This document shows positions 11,234 to 22,749 of a stretch of DNA of 64,000 nucleotides, one piece after another. The notes beneath the pieces were generated by a model. That model made no database searches and was not told the DNA's origin. It worked only from the letters and a program-made list of their open reading frames with translations. Position 1 is the stretch's first letter. Each line of letters starts with the position of its first letter. The stretch lies in assembly GCA_050084515.1 (NCBI GenBank), contig CM114273.1, forward strand, positions 34,224,001 to 34,288,000. The letters run 5' to 3'. The translations under genes were made by a program, and so were the position numbers. The DNA is from Blasia pusilla (Eukaryota > Marchantiophyta > Marchantiopsida > Blasiales).

Positions 11234-11304
11234 GCATCGGTGGTCTAGGGGTAGAATAGTTCCCTGCCACGGAACAGACCCGGGTTCGATTCCCGGCCGA
11301 TGCA
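11234..11304 (+). tRNA. tRNA-Gly (anticodon GCC)
   Basis: 71 nt. The acceptor stem GCATCGG (11234-11240) pairs fully with CCGATGC (11297-11303), with discriminator A at 11304. The anticodon stem GTTCC/GGAAC encloses the loop CTGCCAC with GCC at 11266-11268. The T-arm contains the B-box GGTTCGATTCC, and the A-box region is TGGTCTAGGGG. The sequence is close to the standard plant tRNA-Gly(GCC). The paired changes in the acceptor stem keep it intact, so it is probably a functional gene. No CCA is encoded, as expected for a nuclear gene. Confidence 0.97.
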
Positions 11305-12360
11305 TGTAGGTTAGTTGTTCTAACGCGAGGCCTACGGTCGCATGCTCTATACAAAGGTTCTGCGGTGACTTTTACCGTGACATAGTCTTCGTCAGGAAAC
11401 AGCACGTCGGTAACCAAGAACATTGGAGTGCTCGAGTTGTCCCAGCCCTTGTCTGGAAATGAGGGCCCTATCTCACGCAATCAAGATCTTCTGGGATCTT
11501 ATGAAGTCTGCACTTTAACGTCGTGTGGAGCAGGGTGACTCTTATGTGTTTCGATCTGTTAGCCCCTCCTGTCGCTCCATGTTTTGACATCGTGGAGAGT
11601 GTCGGAGATCCGTGTGGTCGTTACGGTCACCAAAAGTGGGCTTCAGCCGGAAATTACAATTTTAGTTTACCATTCAATGCAAGGTCGTATGCATCGTCAG
11701 CAACTGAAATCGCCTAATTCTGGTTCAATTTTCGGGATCTTGAAGAGCTGAGTGGCTGTTTTGACAATTTTTCATCCCTTGCAGCCACGCCTTCTCATCC
11801 TATCTAACTCTTTTCTCCTCTCTCTCTCTCTCTCTCACAGCCACGACAGTCACTGCTTTAATGAGTACAGTTTTCTCTCTCTCTCTCTCTCATGTTTAGC
11901 TCTCAGGAGAGGCTGCAGAGAAATCCCTAATAACTCGGAACCCGTCGAAACACGAAACTCTCGGGGCCCGAGAGTTTCGTGTGGAGCCTAGCACATGGGC
12001 AAATCTAGTTCATGATCCGTTTACAGCCTTCCGTGTATGAAGCTCCGTGTAGAATCATAGCCTTCCTTCCGTGTATGAAGCTCTGTCAAATTAGAACTAT
12101 GAAGTCTCCATCCATCCTATTCCTGTCAACATATGGAAAGCTCGGGTCATCGTAGTCGCTCTCACATTGCTGCTCTTGACGTGCAGTACCCGGTTTGAAT
12201 CAGAGGACGAGAGGGCGAATCAGCTTGCTGTGGAGAGGCATGGGTCCGGGTAATAAGATCTTTTCCCCATACATGGTTGAAAGGCGTGGGTAGAGGGGAC
12301 AGAGGTTGGAAACCGAAACCGATTACGTATTGTTTTGGACCTTACACCCCCCCTACACCA
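11305..12360. other. No gene; microsatellites and a short palindrome
   Basis: Two (CT)n tracts lie near 11,818-11,838 and 11,874-11,892. A near-perfect palindrome (15-bp arms, one-base centre) is at 11,951-11,981. A 19-bp direct repeat CCTTCCGTGTATGAAGCTC occurs near 12,028 and 12,065. No coding frame is convincing. Confidence 0.5.
11951..11981. repeat. 31-bp palindrome
   Basis: CACGAAACTCTCGGG, one G, then CCCGAGAGTTTCGTG. The arms are perfectly complementary. Confidence 0.9.
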
Positions 12361-15300
12361 ATAAATGATCAATCCTACATCACTTTTTTCGCAATTTCAT
12401 TTCAAATTCACCCACATAAGTCTTAGAGACGTCTCAAATTAATGAAGTGTATGATGACTCGGGCAAGAGGACCCTTGCTACGGCCCCTACTGCTGGTCCT
12501 CATTAATCTGTTCCCTTTCACACGTCTAACTAGATTGAAAGCGTGCGTAATGGTAGTATATTGAAAGGATGCAAAAAGCATATTATTTGCTTGAGAGTCC
12601 GTGTTGGTATTTTATATTACTTTACTCTCCCACTCAGTTATTTTCTCCATTGGTTGAGATTTTTTTATGGGTTTATCCTCTACTCTCCCTCCCTCCCTCA
12701 TGGTATCTTCTTTCTATGTCCTACTAGTTTCCCTCCCCATTAAATAAGTTAAAAAAACCATAAAACTAGTTTATTCTTTCTTACAAGGAATATGAAGTAT
12801 GACTTACGTCCATGCACGTATGCCATGACCTTAGGATGCATGCATTGTGGAACGCACGGTTCCAAATCCCATTGTACACTTCGGTTAGTTTTGTATTCAA
12901 TATTTGTAGAAAATTAAGTAAATAATACTAAAATGGAATTTTTTAATATTCTTAAAATATACACTTACTCATGGTGTGAATATTAATTTTTGTATTCACT
13001 TTATGGAAAGCAGAGATATTTTCTAAATATATATTTTTAAATGCACCCTGCATTGTGTACTAAATTTCTAAAAACATCTTTAGAAGAAAATTCTACGGAT
13101 TCAACAATAGCATCTTGAATACCTACTGTGTGATAAAACTGAGAAAAAATGAAATAAAGGCTTTTAGATGTTCTTAGACTTTGCAAGTGGGACATGATAT
13201 ACATGAATATGCTAAATAACTATTTTTATGAAAGCTTTGTAGTATTAGAAAAAAGATTGGTTAGTCTAGTACATAAGAGTACAACTTTGCAAAAAACAAC
13301 CTTATGAGTCAATATGCCCAAGAATTTGAATGCAAAGATTTCACTTTCCCAAGATCTTAGGGATGGGATAAAGGGGACAAGCATTTACTCCCATTGTGAA
13401 TCAACTTATTAAATGATATTAATTTGATAATAAAATACTTTGGTGAACCCTAAACTTGTAAAAAAACCCATTGCTACTTCCTTTTTCCTTTTTCCTGGAA
13501 ATCACATGGAAGAGGAGGGTAAGTGTTGAATACATCTAGCTAGAAGCTATGCTACCTCCCGGATGCTACATCCAGCTAGTTCAAGTTTATTACTCTCGAG
13601 TAAGGACGTTGAGGATGCCTACATAGAAGTTTTAAGAGCTTTCAACTCTTGGAGGAAGGTGACACCATTAAGAAATTCAAGACCCAATCCGTAAGGCTAT
13701 CAATCCAACTACTGCTATAGGGCCATGAGTGAGTAAGTATTTTCACTCTACCCTTGAAAAGCTTGTCTAGTTGGATTTTCTAGCTAGATGTAGCAACTAA
13801 AGCAATTGGGAGTTGTACATAGATATGTATAGGTTGTAATGTTTATTTTTTTAATCTTTGAAATCAAAAGCTTAAATTGGATGAGGCTTTCAAATAATAG
13901 GTGGGTACCCTTTCAAGACATGTCTAAGATGGGAAGGGCTTCTCTAGACTAACTATGAATTTGAACAAATCTTTAGTTATTGAAAATCTTCAAACTTAGA
14001 TTCAAATTGCTTTCCTTATGACTTTTTATTGGAAATGGAGGAGGACCAATGAGTTTCTTCCTCTATTCTTTCAAGTTTTATCCTTCATCTTCTCAATCTT
14101 AAATTTTATATATTTTTTCATTCTAAAATGTATTTTCTTAATTTGGAATTTCAATTATAGGGAGTTCCTTTTTAGGATGTTTTTTTCACCTAATTTTGGG
14201 AATTTGTGAACTTATTTTCCTAGAGTATGCTCATACAAACAGGAAGACATAAATTATATTCTATTCTTCTTTTGATTGGTGTTTATTATGGATGGAATGT
14301 TTCCAATTGGTTTTATTAATATTTTGCTACATTTTGGTCAAGCATTACACTCTAATCCATTTGGCATGATGGTGGGATTCACATCTTATTCTTAAATCCT
14401 CCTAATAGTGGTTGAAGATTCATTTTTTTTACCCAAATAATAGTTTTTGAATAAGTTTCTTTTAATTAATAATTTATTACAATCAACTTTGTAAGTTTGT
14501 TCCTCTCCATCTCTTATGGGTCCTAAACCAATGCCTCTTTTAGTCTAAAATTTTCTTTTTCACCTACTATACCCAAAATTTTACTTCTTTCAAAAGAAAA
14601 AAATATTTTATCAAAAGTTTCTTTTATTTTACCTCAAGGGGAAAAAAAGATCTTGGATAAAATGATTCTTTTAGGAGTCTTTTGATTCATACTTTGGAAC
14701 GATTTATTTTTACATCATAATTGTCCGTTCTTGTTGTTTTAATGTTAAAGGTTCTTCTTGAAGTGATTTCTAATCAATATTTTTCCCTCATTTTAATTCT
14801 CTTCTTCCAAATGTCAATTATTATCATTATGGATCCTTTCATTCCTTTCTATTGTTTTTCCCACTATCTTGAACAACATGACTATATCAAATTATATTTT
14901 TATGAAAAGGCACAATTATTCTCCTTGCTATATGGTTTTGTCTCCCCAAGTTTCCCGCTTTTATTTATCTTGCCATCCTCCTTTTGACACTTTCATACCC
15001 ATTGTAATTCCTCCCCAAAGTTCTTTCATTATTCCTTATCTTTATCTTTTATTATAGAGTCCATACTCTATAATAAAAGCTAAATGATGAGGGAGTAAAA
15101 ATGAGGTCCATATCTCATTTGAATCCTCTCTTCTTTTCCTTCTCTTTTTCATCATAAGCATCAAGTAGCTAGGTTATGGGGTTTGTCATGTAGCCAATGC
15201 ACTTATCCCTTTTGCACCAATAGTATTTGCATGTATCTCTTGATTCTTTCCTTCAAACATACTCTAACTATGATTATTTTCTCTCCATTTTCATGCTTCC

Positions 15301-15672
15301 GATTGTTTTACAATTTTAAGAATAGTTGGTTTCCAATCTCATGCTCCAATCATTAATGATTTCTTGTAATAAAATTCCATATTTTCTATGGGTATTAATT
15401 TTGCGCCTTTTCCTTCCTTTCCTTCTTGGATTGCATTTTTTTCCTCCCTCTTACCTTGTCTTTCTTAAATTGATAAAGTAGAAATTTTAATATAGAGGTT
15501 TAGGGATAAATAAAAAACTAGATTTTCTTTTTTATTCCTTGATTTATTGGAGGAAAATGGTCATACAAACATGCTAGTATTATTGAAATTACTATTTGAG
15601 TGAGGTTTCCTAAGTCCAAATGAAAACAAAAACTACAACTCCCAAAATATAAACTACAACAACTCCCACGAG

Positions 15673-15675
<3 letters not shown>
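12361..15675. other. 3.3-kb AT-rich intergenic region
   Basis: Strongly AT-rich with long T-rich runs on the plus strand. Short open stretches (for example 14,018-14,209 and 14,721-14,987) are hydrophobic only because of T-rich codons, and none matches a family I know. The region is probably decayed repeat DNA. I see no LTR or transposase signature. Confidence 0.5.
15046..15079. repeat. Perfect 15-bp hairpin
   Basis: CTTTTATTATAGAGT (15046-15060), loop CCAT, then its exact reverse complement (15065-15079). Confidence 0.9.

Positions 15676-15711
<36 letters not shown>
15676..15711. repeat. (AT)n microsatellite, about 18 units
   Basis: Uninterrupted AT/TA dinucleotide run of about 36 bp. Confidence 0.97.
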
Positions 15712-15713
<2 letters not shown>

Positions 15714-15798
15714 TTATCATGAAAGAGAGTTAGACCCCTATATCTGAGTTATGATGATCACGTGCTCTTGAGAAGTGATAATTACCACTTGCATCGGG

Positions 15799-15894
15799 GA
15801 CAACATGATCTTAACTAACAATCCAAATCTACCGATGAGAAATGAGGTCGACAACATGATCGTAACTAACAATCCACCGATGAGAAGTGAGGTC
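15799..15894 (+). repeat. Tandem duplication of a ~50-bp unit
   Basis: Two adjacent copies run from GACAACATGATC to GAGGTC. They are 51 bp and 45 bp long and differ by a 6-bp indel and a few substitutions. They lie about 400 bp upstream of STIG1 copy 2. Confidence 0.85.
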
Positions 15895-16271
15895 GTGGTT
15901 GTAACAAGGTACTCAGAATGGAGTGACGGACCCACGTCTCCTTTCAAGCTTATGATCATGGAATCGCACGGCTATGGGTCGTTACAACCCTTTTTGGAGG
16001 GGATGGGAGGCCCACCGCGTCAAAGGCTGCATCTCTTCCTTTAAAGAGTGTGGTTGTCACAAAGATCGAAGCACCAACAATCTCGATCCATGTGATCAGC
16101 TCTTCATTCCGCCACTTGCGAGCTCGAGGTCTAGCTTCACGAGCGAACGGTGGAGGCTTCGCTTCGCAATCTAGATCTGAGTTTGAAGTGAGGATTCCGA
16201 GAATCCGTGACTTGCGCCATCTGCAGGTCAAGAGATTGTAGACCTCGGCGAGGATACGTCAGGACCGCATC

Positions 16272-16721
16272 ATGAGGACCGTATCTGCGATCGTGAGCGT
16301 TTGGTTGATGGCCGTCGCAGTTTTCATGGCCGCTGTTACAGGACATTGGCATCCGCCCTCTTCCAAAGGTGGGCATCCGCCACTACCAAGTCCTCCACAT
16401 GGTAATTCTGGACATCACAACAGATTGCCCAATTGCTTGCGGAACCCGAAAATATGTGCTGGTGACCACAGATACCATCCAGCCGGATCTCATAGTCTAG
16501 CGAAATTCACCTGCTGCCACCCGGGAAAATGTGTCAACCTACAAGACGACAAAGACCACTGCGGATCTTGTGGACACAGGTGCCGTTGGGGACGCAGTTG
16601 TTGCAGTGGGCGATGCGTGAACACGGAGACTAATCGGAACCATTGTGGTAGCTGTGGCCACACCTGCCGTCATCATCAGGGAACTGGACAGTGCATTTTT
16701 GGTCTGTGTGGTTACAACTGA
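16272..16721 (+). CDS. STIG1-like secreted cysteine-rich protein, copy 2
   Basis: Intronless, 149 aa. The ATG at 16,272 starts a signal peptide (MRTVSAIVSVWLMAV…, cleavage likely near residue 23-24). Its core VWLMA-x-A is shared with copy 1. A His/Pro-rich linker follows at about residues 25-55, with HWHPP, GGHPPLPSPPHG and SGHHNR. The Cys domain has 16 cysteines in STIG1 (PF04885) order: CLRNPKIC, FTCCHPGKCVN, HCGSCGHRC, SCCSGRCVN, HCGSCGHTC, CIFGLCGYN. The protein should be secreted to the cell wall. Copies 1 and 2 share signal-peptide core, orientation, a CTGCAGGTCA motif upstream of the ATG and 3'-flank sequence, so they are probably a tandem pair separated by inserted AT-rich DNA. No TATA box is obvious. 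Confidence 0.92.
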   Translation: MRTVSAIVSVWLMAVAVFMAAVTGHWHPPSSKGGHPPLPSPPHGNSGHHNRLPNCLRNPKICAGDHRYHPAGSHSLAKFTCCHPGKCVNLQDDKDHCGSCGHRCRWGRSCCSGRCVNTETNRNHCGSCGHTCRHHQGTGQCIFGLCGYN

Positions 16722-18314
16722 TGAGGTTACCAGCCTGCGTTCGTCGGTGGCATATTTTTTAATAAGAGCGTCGTCTTGAGCGGATTTATCGATACCTATA
16801 CGTATGGCTACCAAGAGATCTGGATTCAGCTTCTATGATGTTGTAAGTTTGAGTGTCGTATTAAATAATACTCTACAAGGACTGAGGATAGAAATCGATT
16901 TTCTTGAGGTTTTCTGTAAGAGCCCTGCATCTACTCGGTGGTAATGTAATGAACTACGGAAAGCGCACGAGTGCTTTCATTTAAGTAAATTTCTCCATAT
17001 TTGCGTCCGTCAGAAAATTTCTGCATTAAGAGAAGCTCAATAACCAAGGTCGATAAGTCAGAAATAGAATCTAGAAATGTACCCAAATCGCACTTAGATC
17101 GGTTTTGGAAAAGGTTTATTGGACATAATATTGCAAATTTGTCGCCAACGATAGAGGCGGATCACAAGTGCGATCAAGTCGGATCTCTGGCTGTCATTAA
17201 TGAGATCAACTTATACGTAGCAACAGATTATGAATCATAGCCATGTATACATTAAAAAATTAATGTCTACGGGGTTTCAATACGTAGTTACTGTAGCATC
17301 GATACGTACCTCTCATCAATGCAACGAATACAGGATCGGAAGCCCTGGAACTCAAGGCATTTACAGCTTTGGAAGGTTCTTACTTTTTTCTCTATTACGT
17401 GTGAAGTCAACTGTCTCCGATTTGTGAAGTCAACTGTCTCCGATTCACATACGGTGATGTCATAGCCTACCTTTTTCTTGTGACCAGCATGTTGTCGATC
17501 AAGTCGAATGCTTGTTATCATCGAGAACAGTGAACCCTAAATATAACCAGAATAAATAAATATTTATTCATCGTCGTCCCCATCATGGTTCGCTCACTGC
17601 TTAATAAGAAACGTAGGTGCATGCTAGCGCTCAATTTCAGCTTCATTTCAACAGGGGATTCGAGCTCCCTTGCTTACTTTTCTTGTCTACGCACATTAAG
17701 GTCTATATATGTTTCGATATCAAATTTTACCGATCTTCCCATGATTCAGGTGAGCGATCCATCATCTAAACGAACAGGCATCCGAACTCATTCTCTGATG
17801 TTAACACTACGAGATTGCGCAAATCAAAGAAACCTCTTCGGCTCTGGATCCGATTGGATTTGACTAGAAATCGATCGCGATGGAGCATCAACTAGTTCAA
17901 AGTTTGAAATTTGGAGTTCGGAAGGAATCGGAAAGCGTATTTCAGCATGTTTGGTGAGCATTTGCTTCATCGAGTTTTTGGAAATTCTTCCGTTATTTCC
18001 AGCCATGCGATTTTGAAATTTCGATGTCAGATGTTCACAGATTGCATTTTGAACAACTTTTTCCAGCATCAAAGATCCGGTTATGAGATCTCGCTTTTAG
18101 AGAGAAAACCCGGCTCAACTGTTGGTGTGAAATGGAGGTTCATTCATAGCTCCTAAACTTTTTCTATGGCCTCGTCTCGACATGCATGAGGTCTTTTTTG
18201 CTCGCTGATGACCGATCGTGCGTGGCATTTCGAGCTGTGAGCCATGGAAATGCCATGATCAGCCGAAACGTGGGAAGCTGGTTGTGGAAAGATGAAACTG
18301 AAATGAAAGTATTA
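16722..18314. other. No gene; 3' flank of STIG1 copy 2
   Basis: The 3' flank shares TTAAATAATAC … AGGACTGAGG with copy 1, starting at 16,861. A 23-bp perfect tandem repeat (GTGAAGTCAACTGTCTCCGA core) is at 17,401-17,445. Remaining open stretches are short and unrecognised. Confidence 0.5.
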
Positions 18315-18512
18315 TCTATATAACTTTAAAAGAGGACGTGGTTTTTATAATTTTAAAAGAGGTTGGGGTTTGAAGACCCCTTCCTCCGGTATTAAAACGT
18401 ATCCATTTTTGGCTCTTCGGTGCGTTTAGGCTAAGTAATGTAAGTAACTTGAGAAGTCTTCTTGAGTTAAGTATTAAGATACTACCCGTGCATAACGCGG
18501 GTAGTATGCTAG
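18315..18512 (+). mobile_element. Complete 198-bp non-autonomous Helitron
   Basis: The element starts TCTATATAACTTTAAAAGAG, a typical plant Helitron 5' end, preceded by A (18,314). It ends with an 8-bp perfect hairpin, ACTACCCG (18481-18488) and CGGGTAGT (18498-18505) with a 9-nt loop, then ATG and the terminal CTAG (18509-18512). The next base is T (18,513), so it sits precisely between A and T without a duplication, as Helitrons do. It has no coding capacity and must depend on Rep/helicase supplied in trans. Confidence 0.85.
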
Positions 18513-20258
18513 TATACGATATCGCTGGCTGCTCCTAAGCATACTTTTCCATTTCTCAAAGTGAAGGCTGTTAACACATGAGATTAAAGCCTGCTATTAA
18601 GAATCTGCTATTTGTCCCTGTCATTAAGAATCCCACACTTTTATATACCGGTTTACATCGAAGAATCCGGACCTAATAGGGTGGTGAGTGGGATTGTTTG
18701 GTGGACAAGATAGTTTTTTAAAACAGTAGCGCAGCTTTTTCGCTTATTTGGTCACTACATTCCCGGTGTTGTGAGCCTTCCGAGAAAGAAACGCGTCATG
18801 GTCAGATGTTATCCAAAATTTGTACACTACATTCCCCGTGTCATAAGCCCTCCGAAACAGTGTCATAAGCCCTCCGAAACAGACACGCGCCATGGTGAGA
18901 CGTGATCCTCTGTTGTAAAGTGGACATCAGCTGAACTGATACGTTTCACGCCACCATAGGTCTGCAAATCTAGTGACTCAATCAAATTGCACAAGTTTCG
19001 AACGTAAAACCCCCAAATTCAAATCTGAAATTACAACAAACCCACCCAGTTCGCACATTCATAGCACCCTGCACAGAGGGAACTGCGAGTCCAGTAACTT
19101 CATGCAAGTGTTTGTGGGATAGCTACGAATATGTTGGATATGTGCTCCGATGTGTTGTTGTCCGATAAATTTATTGGTCCATTCCAGTAATTCCAGAATG
19201 AGCACAAAGTAGAATCCTTGTGGGAAGGAAATTTGTCTTTGGAAGTATGTTTTGCTGTTAGGAAATGCATTTACATCCTGCTGGGAAATCTTTTCCATCC
19301 TCATTGGTGAGAGAGTATTAATTCGAGTCTTAGGCTAACCATGCAGGTTCCATTGTGATCTGCATTAAAACGTGAGTTAAGGCCATTGCCTCGTGTCTAC
19401 TTCCATTTATTCTATAAGTTACCATCACTCCATAAATTACCATAATGAGGACTCTTTATGGACCAAACCTACAGGGCGTCCATTGGAACTCGCAAACGAG
19501 TGAAACCTTTGTCACTCGTCGAAATACAAGATTATCTGCATGAATAAAACGAGTGGCAATACAATGTCGGAAGCACAATTTTAAGAGTTCCCAAACATCT
19601 GTGCTGGGGTCACGGTTCTTAGCTCCAAATGTAAGAAGGAGACAACTTACGAAAGACGATATATCAATACATACGATTGGAGGGGAGAGGTAACTACGCA
19701 ATCCACGAGCTGGAAAATTTACTAGACAATCCACGAGCTAAGGACGGAAGAACTTGATTTTATTTCAGCGCATTCCAGAGGTAATTTCAGCGCATCACTT
19801 TTCTGACCTCTGCTTCTATAATATAGGGATAGATATGCCGTCCTATTGGATGAGCTTATCCGCATAGAAACTTATACTAAAGGCTCGCCCATAATGAATG
19901 CGAAGAAAACTGGAAATTTCGGCAATATCGTAGAATCGAGCTAGATGTGGATAGAGAACATCACTCCCATTAAGAAAAATGTATGGTCTACTCCCTTGTA
20001 TCCGTACTCTTATTGTATACCAGTGGCTACGAGCTAATTTTATGTAATTAAGCGCGCGTGAGACATCTGAAACTGGTGAAAGCACTCAAAACATTGTCAG
20101 GCCAGGATTTACGTTCGACAAGCTCATTTATGCGTATACTTCACCATCTCCTCGAGAAACACTGCGGCTTTTCCTTGGAGAACTGCAAGTGCAGCTCTAC
20201 GTATTACTTGCAGAGACCCCGATACAATCCACCACTCAATCCGATGAGTGTTTTGCCA
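18513..20258. other. No gene; short tandem duplications
   Basis: A ~60-80 bp segment is repeated at about 18,755-18,813 and 18,825-18,906 (CACTACATTCCC … CGCCATGGT type), with an inner 22-bp duplication (TGTCATAAGCCCTCCGAAACAG) in the second copy. No convincing frame on either strand. Confidence 0.5.
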
Positions 20259-20621
20259 CTAGTATTCACAGAGACCAAATCTGCAAATTCCAGGCAATCC
20301 AAATTTTGTAACACACTTTGAACCACAGCGGCCACAGTTGAAGGAGTCCAACTGAAGACTCGTGCAGACACCTTTGCAGCAAGTGAGACCGAAAAGGCAT
20401 TTGACGAAACAGGCACCGCAGTTTCCATTATCGTTGGTGGTGTTGACGCAAGAGCTTGGGAAGCAGCAGGTTTGGCCAGCTGGGTTGTTAAGGCATAGGT
20501 TCCTGTTCGTTAGGCACGTACCTTGACTCGGGGGAGAAGAAACCGTGGCACCATTACTCGTGGTGACCTGCAGAAGGACAGTAGCAGTCATCACCCACAA
20601 GAAGGCAGTCATGGACCTCAT
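20259..20621 (-). CDS. STIG1-like secreted cysteine-rich protein, copy 3
   Basis: Intronless, 120 aa, opposite in orientation to copies 1 and 2. The frame extends upstream to an ATG at 20,726. I prefer the ATG at 20,621 because MRSMTAFLWVMTATVLLQV begins a signal peptide (cleavage likely after SNGA), whereas the upstream extension is Ser-rich and atypical. A very short linker leads to the STIG1 Cys domain with 16 cysteines: CLTNRNLC, QTCCFPSSCVN, NCGACFVKC, LTCCKGVC, NCGRCGSKC and CRFGLCEY at the C-terminus. The protein is predicted secreted and apoplastic. It is more diverged from copies 1/2 than they are from each other. A good TATA box lies about 175 bp upstream of the chosen start. Confidence 0.9.
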   Translation of the reverse strand: MRSMTAFLWVMTATVLLQVTTSNGATVSSPPSQGTCLTNRNLCLNNPAGQTCCFPSSCVNTTNDNGNCGACFVKCLFGLTCCKGVCTSLQLDSFNCGRCGSKCVTKFGLPGICRFGLCEY

Positions 20622-20793
20622 AGCTGACGAGCTAGCTCTTCTCTCTATCTTCTCGAGAGGAACTCGAAGAGAGTGAGAAGAGCAACTCTGCGAAGCTGCG
20701 GAGTTCGAGTAAGCCTTCAAAGCCAAATTTTGCGTCTAGATCAACCTCAACTCCTGGGCAGCTTATACTGCTACTGATCGAGCCACAACCTCG

Positions 20794-20802
20794 CTATATA
20801 TG
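20794..20802 (-). promoter_or_regulatory. TATA box of STIG1 copy 3
   Basis: CATATATAG on the minus strand, about 175 bp before the ATG at 20,621. It supports transcription in this direction and a 5' leader of roughly 140 nt. Confidence 0.55.
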
Positions 20803-20809
20803 CAAAATG

Positions 20810-22749
20810 GAAAGCGTGAATCTCAGCCTGACTCTCATTACTCTGACCACCATTCTGACCAGGCCTGTAGTCATGATCTGAATGCACGTACAGTACCATG
20901 TCGTATGTGTTGACTATGTTGAGGAGGGATGACGAGGCGAAGAGACGTGCAATTGTGCTTAATTAGTGTTGAGATTAATCAACTATTGTGCATCTTCTTG
21001 CTATGTTCGTCCAAAAGTGCTCGTGGCATGACACCTTTTTCGGCTCGCTGCCTCAACCAACCAAAACGTAAAAAGTATGCTAGGCGTCCAATCGGATCCC
21101 GATCTGTTTAAATACGTCATGAGAAACGAGAACTCACACACAAGAGGATTCATATAAAGGATTCATACAGATTATTTAAATAGAAAATCAGTAAATTTTA
21201 TATGTCTATATATATCAAGGGCAGAGAAGAACGGCGTTGAAAAGACTTGAGAATTAGACAGTAGCTAATCTCACCTATGGTTGATGGCGCAAACGTGACT
21301 GCTTGCCGTGAATTTAAGGTTATCGCGATGCCTTTCGTGCGCACGTAAGACAATGCAGTACCGCTTGTTTTGACTTAGGCTTGCAATTACAAGGGTTCTT
21401 AAGCTCACGTCGTTTTGGAGGTCTAGGTCAAGGGCAAATCAATTGTGGTTTGAGAACATTCTCAAAAGGCTTGGGAAATTGAATATTATTAGCCCGCACT
21501 AGAGTTAACTGGATTAACGACTCATCAGAAGATTAATGATCAGGAAGCTCCCCGTATGCATACCCTTCTTCCCTGTAGCGATTTTCTCTACTCAAAAAAG
21601 GGTGTTTTAATACCCTTTTCCTAGAGGACTAGGATGATAATCATGTGAGGAGATCTCCTTAAAAGAATACTCTCCTCATTATTGTTTCCATCAAAAGTGA
21701 AACTCCAACTCAACTTGTTGTCCTTTACATATTTACCAATCTAATTTTTAAAGTATGAATTAGTATTAGGCGTATATCCACTCATCACTTTTTATTTTTC
21801 ATTTATTAGGGGGAGTATGCTACTTTTACACTTTATGAAGATTACTTTTCATAATAATTTCTCTCTGTTAATAGTGAGTTTACCAGTCAGTTTTAGGTAC
21901 ATTTACTAGAAGTATACTGAAGCATTTTCTTATATTTTCATGTTTTTTTTTGGAGTCCATTCTAATAAGCTCCTCCAATAGTTGAATGGTTTACACTTGG
22001 ATGTATCATCAAATATGATCCTAATCATCTAGATTTATTACTATTTTGCTTATCAAGTGTGCTAGCTCCAACTTCACTTATCAAAATGTGATAGCTATGA
22101 TGAAACATGGTGAACAATTACTCTTCATTGAAATTTAAAGCATTTCTTTCTCTTAGCTCCAATATTGTATAAATATTTTTCTAATTTCTTGTCCCAATTT
22201 CAAGATTCACCATTTCATACTTGGGAGAGACATTTGGCATGCCCAATATTTTTATACTAATAGAAATTCTCATTGAATGGAATATTTTACTATCTTAAAA
22301 AGTATATACTCCAAGTCTAGAATGTGAGTGGCCTTGAGGATTTGCCATCAGGTAATTTTTATTCATCACAACTAAAAACTTGTAAGAAGTACAACACATA
22401 TCATGCTTTTCAAACCATGAAAGAAAGAAGTCATAAGATAATAAGAAATTTTTTACTTGTCCAAAAGATCTTTTCTTGCTAATCTAAGCTCTAAAACCTT
22501 TTGCAAAACAATATACCCTAAGAAATACCTCCCATTCATCTAAATTAGCCTACATCCATAACTACCTCTTGATATCTATGTACTCCATAATCTCCATATG
22601 CATATCAATATCTCCACTATACAAGAAGAATCCGAGCTGTGATTGGATTAAAACATGAGATGTGATATCCTCTTAAATACCCATGAAGGATTAACATATA
22701 CCTACACCTTTGGCCAATCCAAAAATCATGCATACTAAGCCTCTAAGCA
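20810..22749. other. No gene; AT-rich intergenic DNA
   Basis: Unique-looking sequence to about 21.5 kb, then AT-rich sequence. The short open frame at 20,929-21,111 is unsupported. No repeat termini are recognised. Confidence 0.45.

Noticed and set aside
14018-14987. Hydrophobic open frames suggesting membrane proteins
   Set aside because: T-rich sequence makes Phe/Leu/Ile codons; frames are short and have no conserved motif.
20622-20726. Upstream in-frame extension of STIG1 copy 3 (start at 20,726)
   Set aside because: The Ser-rich extension would bury the signal peptide; the internal ATG at 20,621 gives a proper secretory N-terminus.
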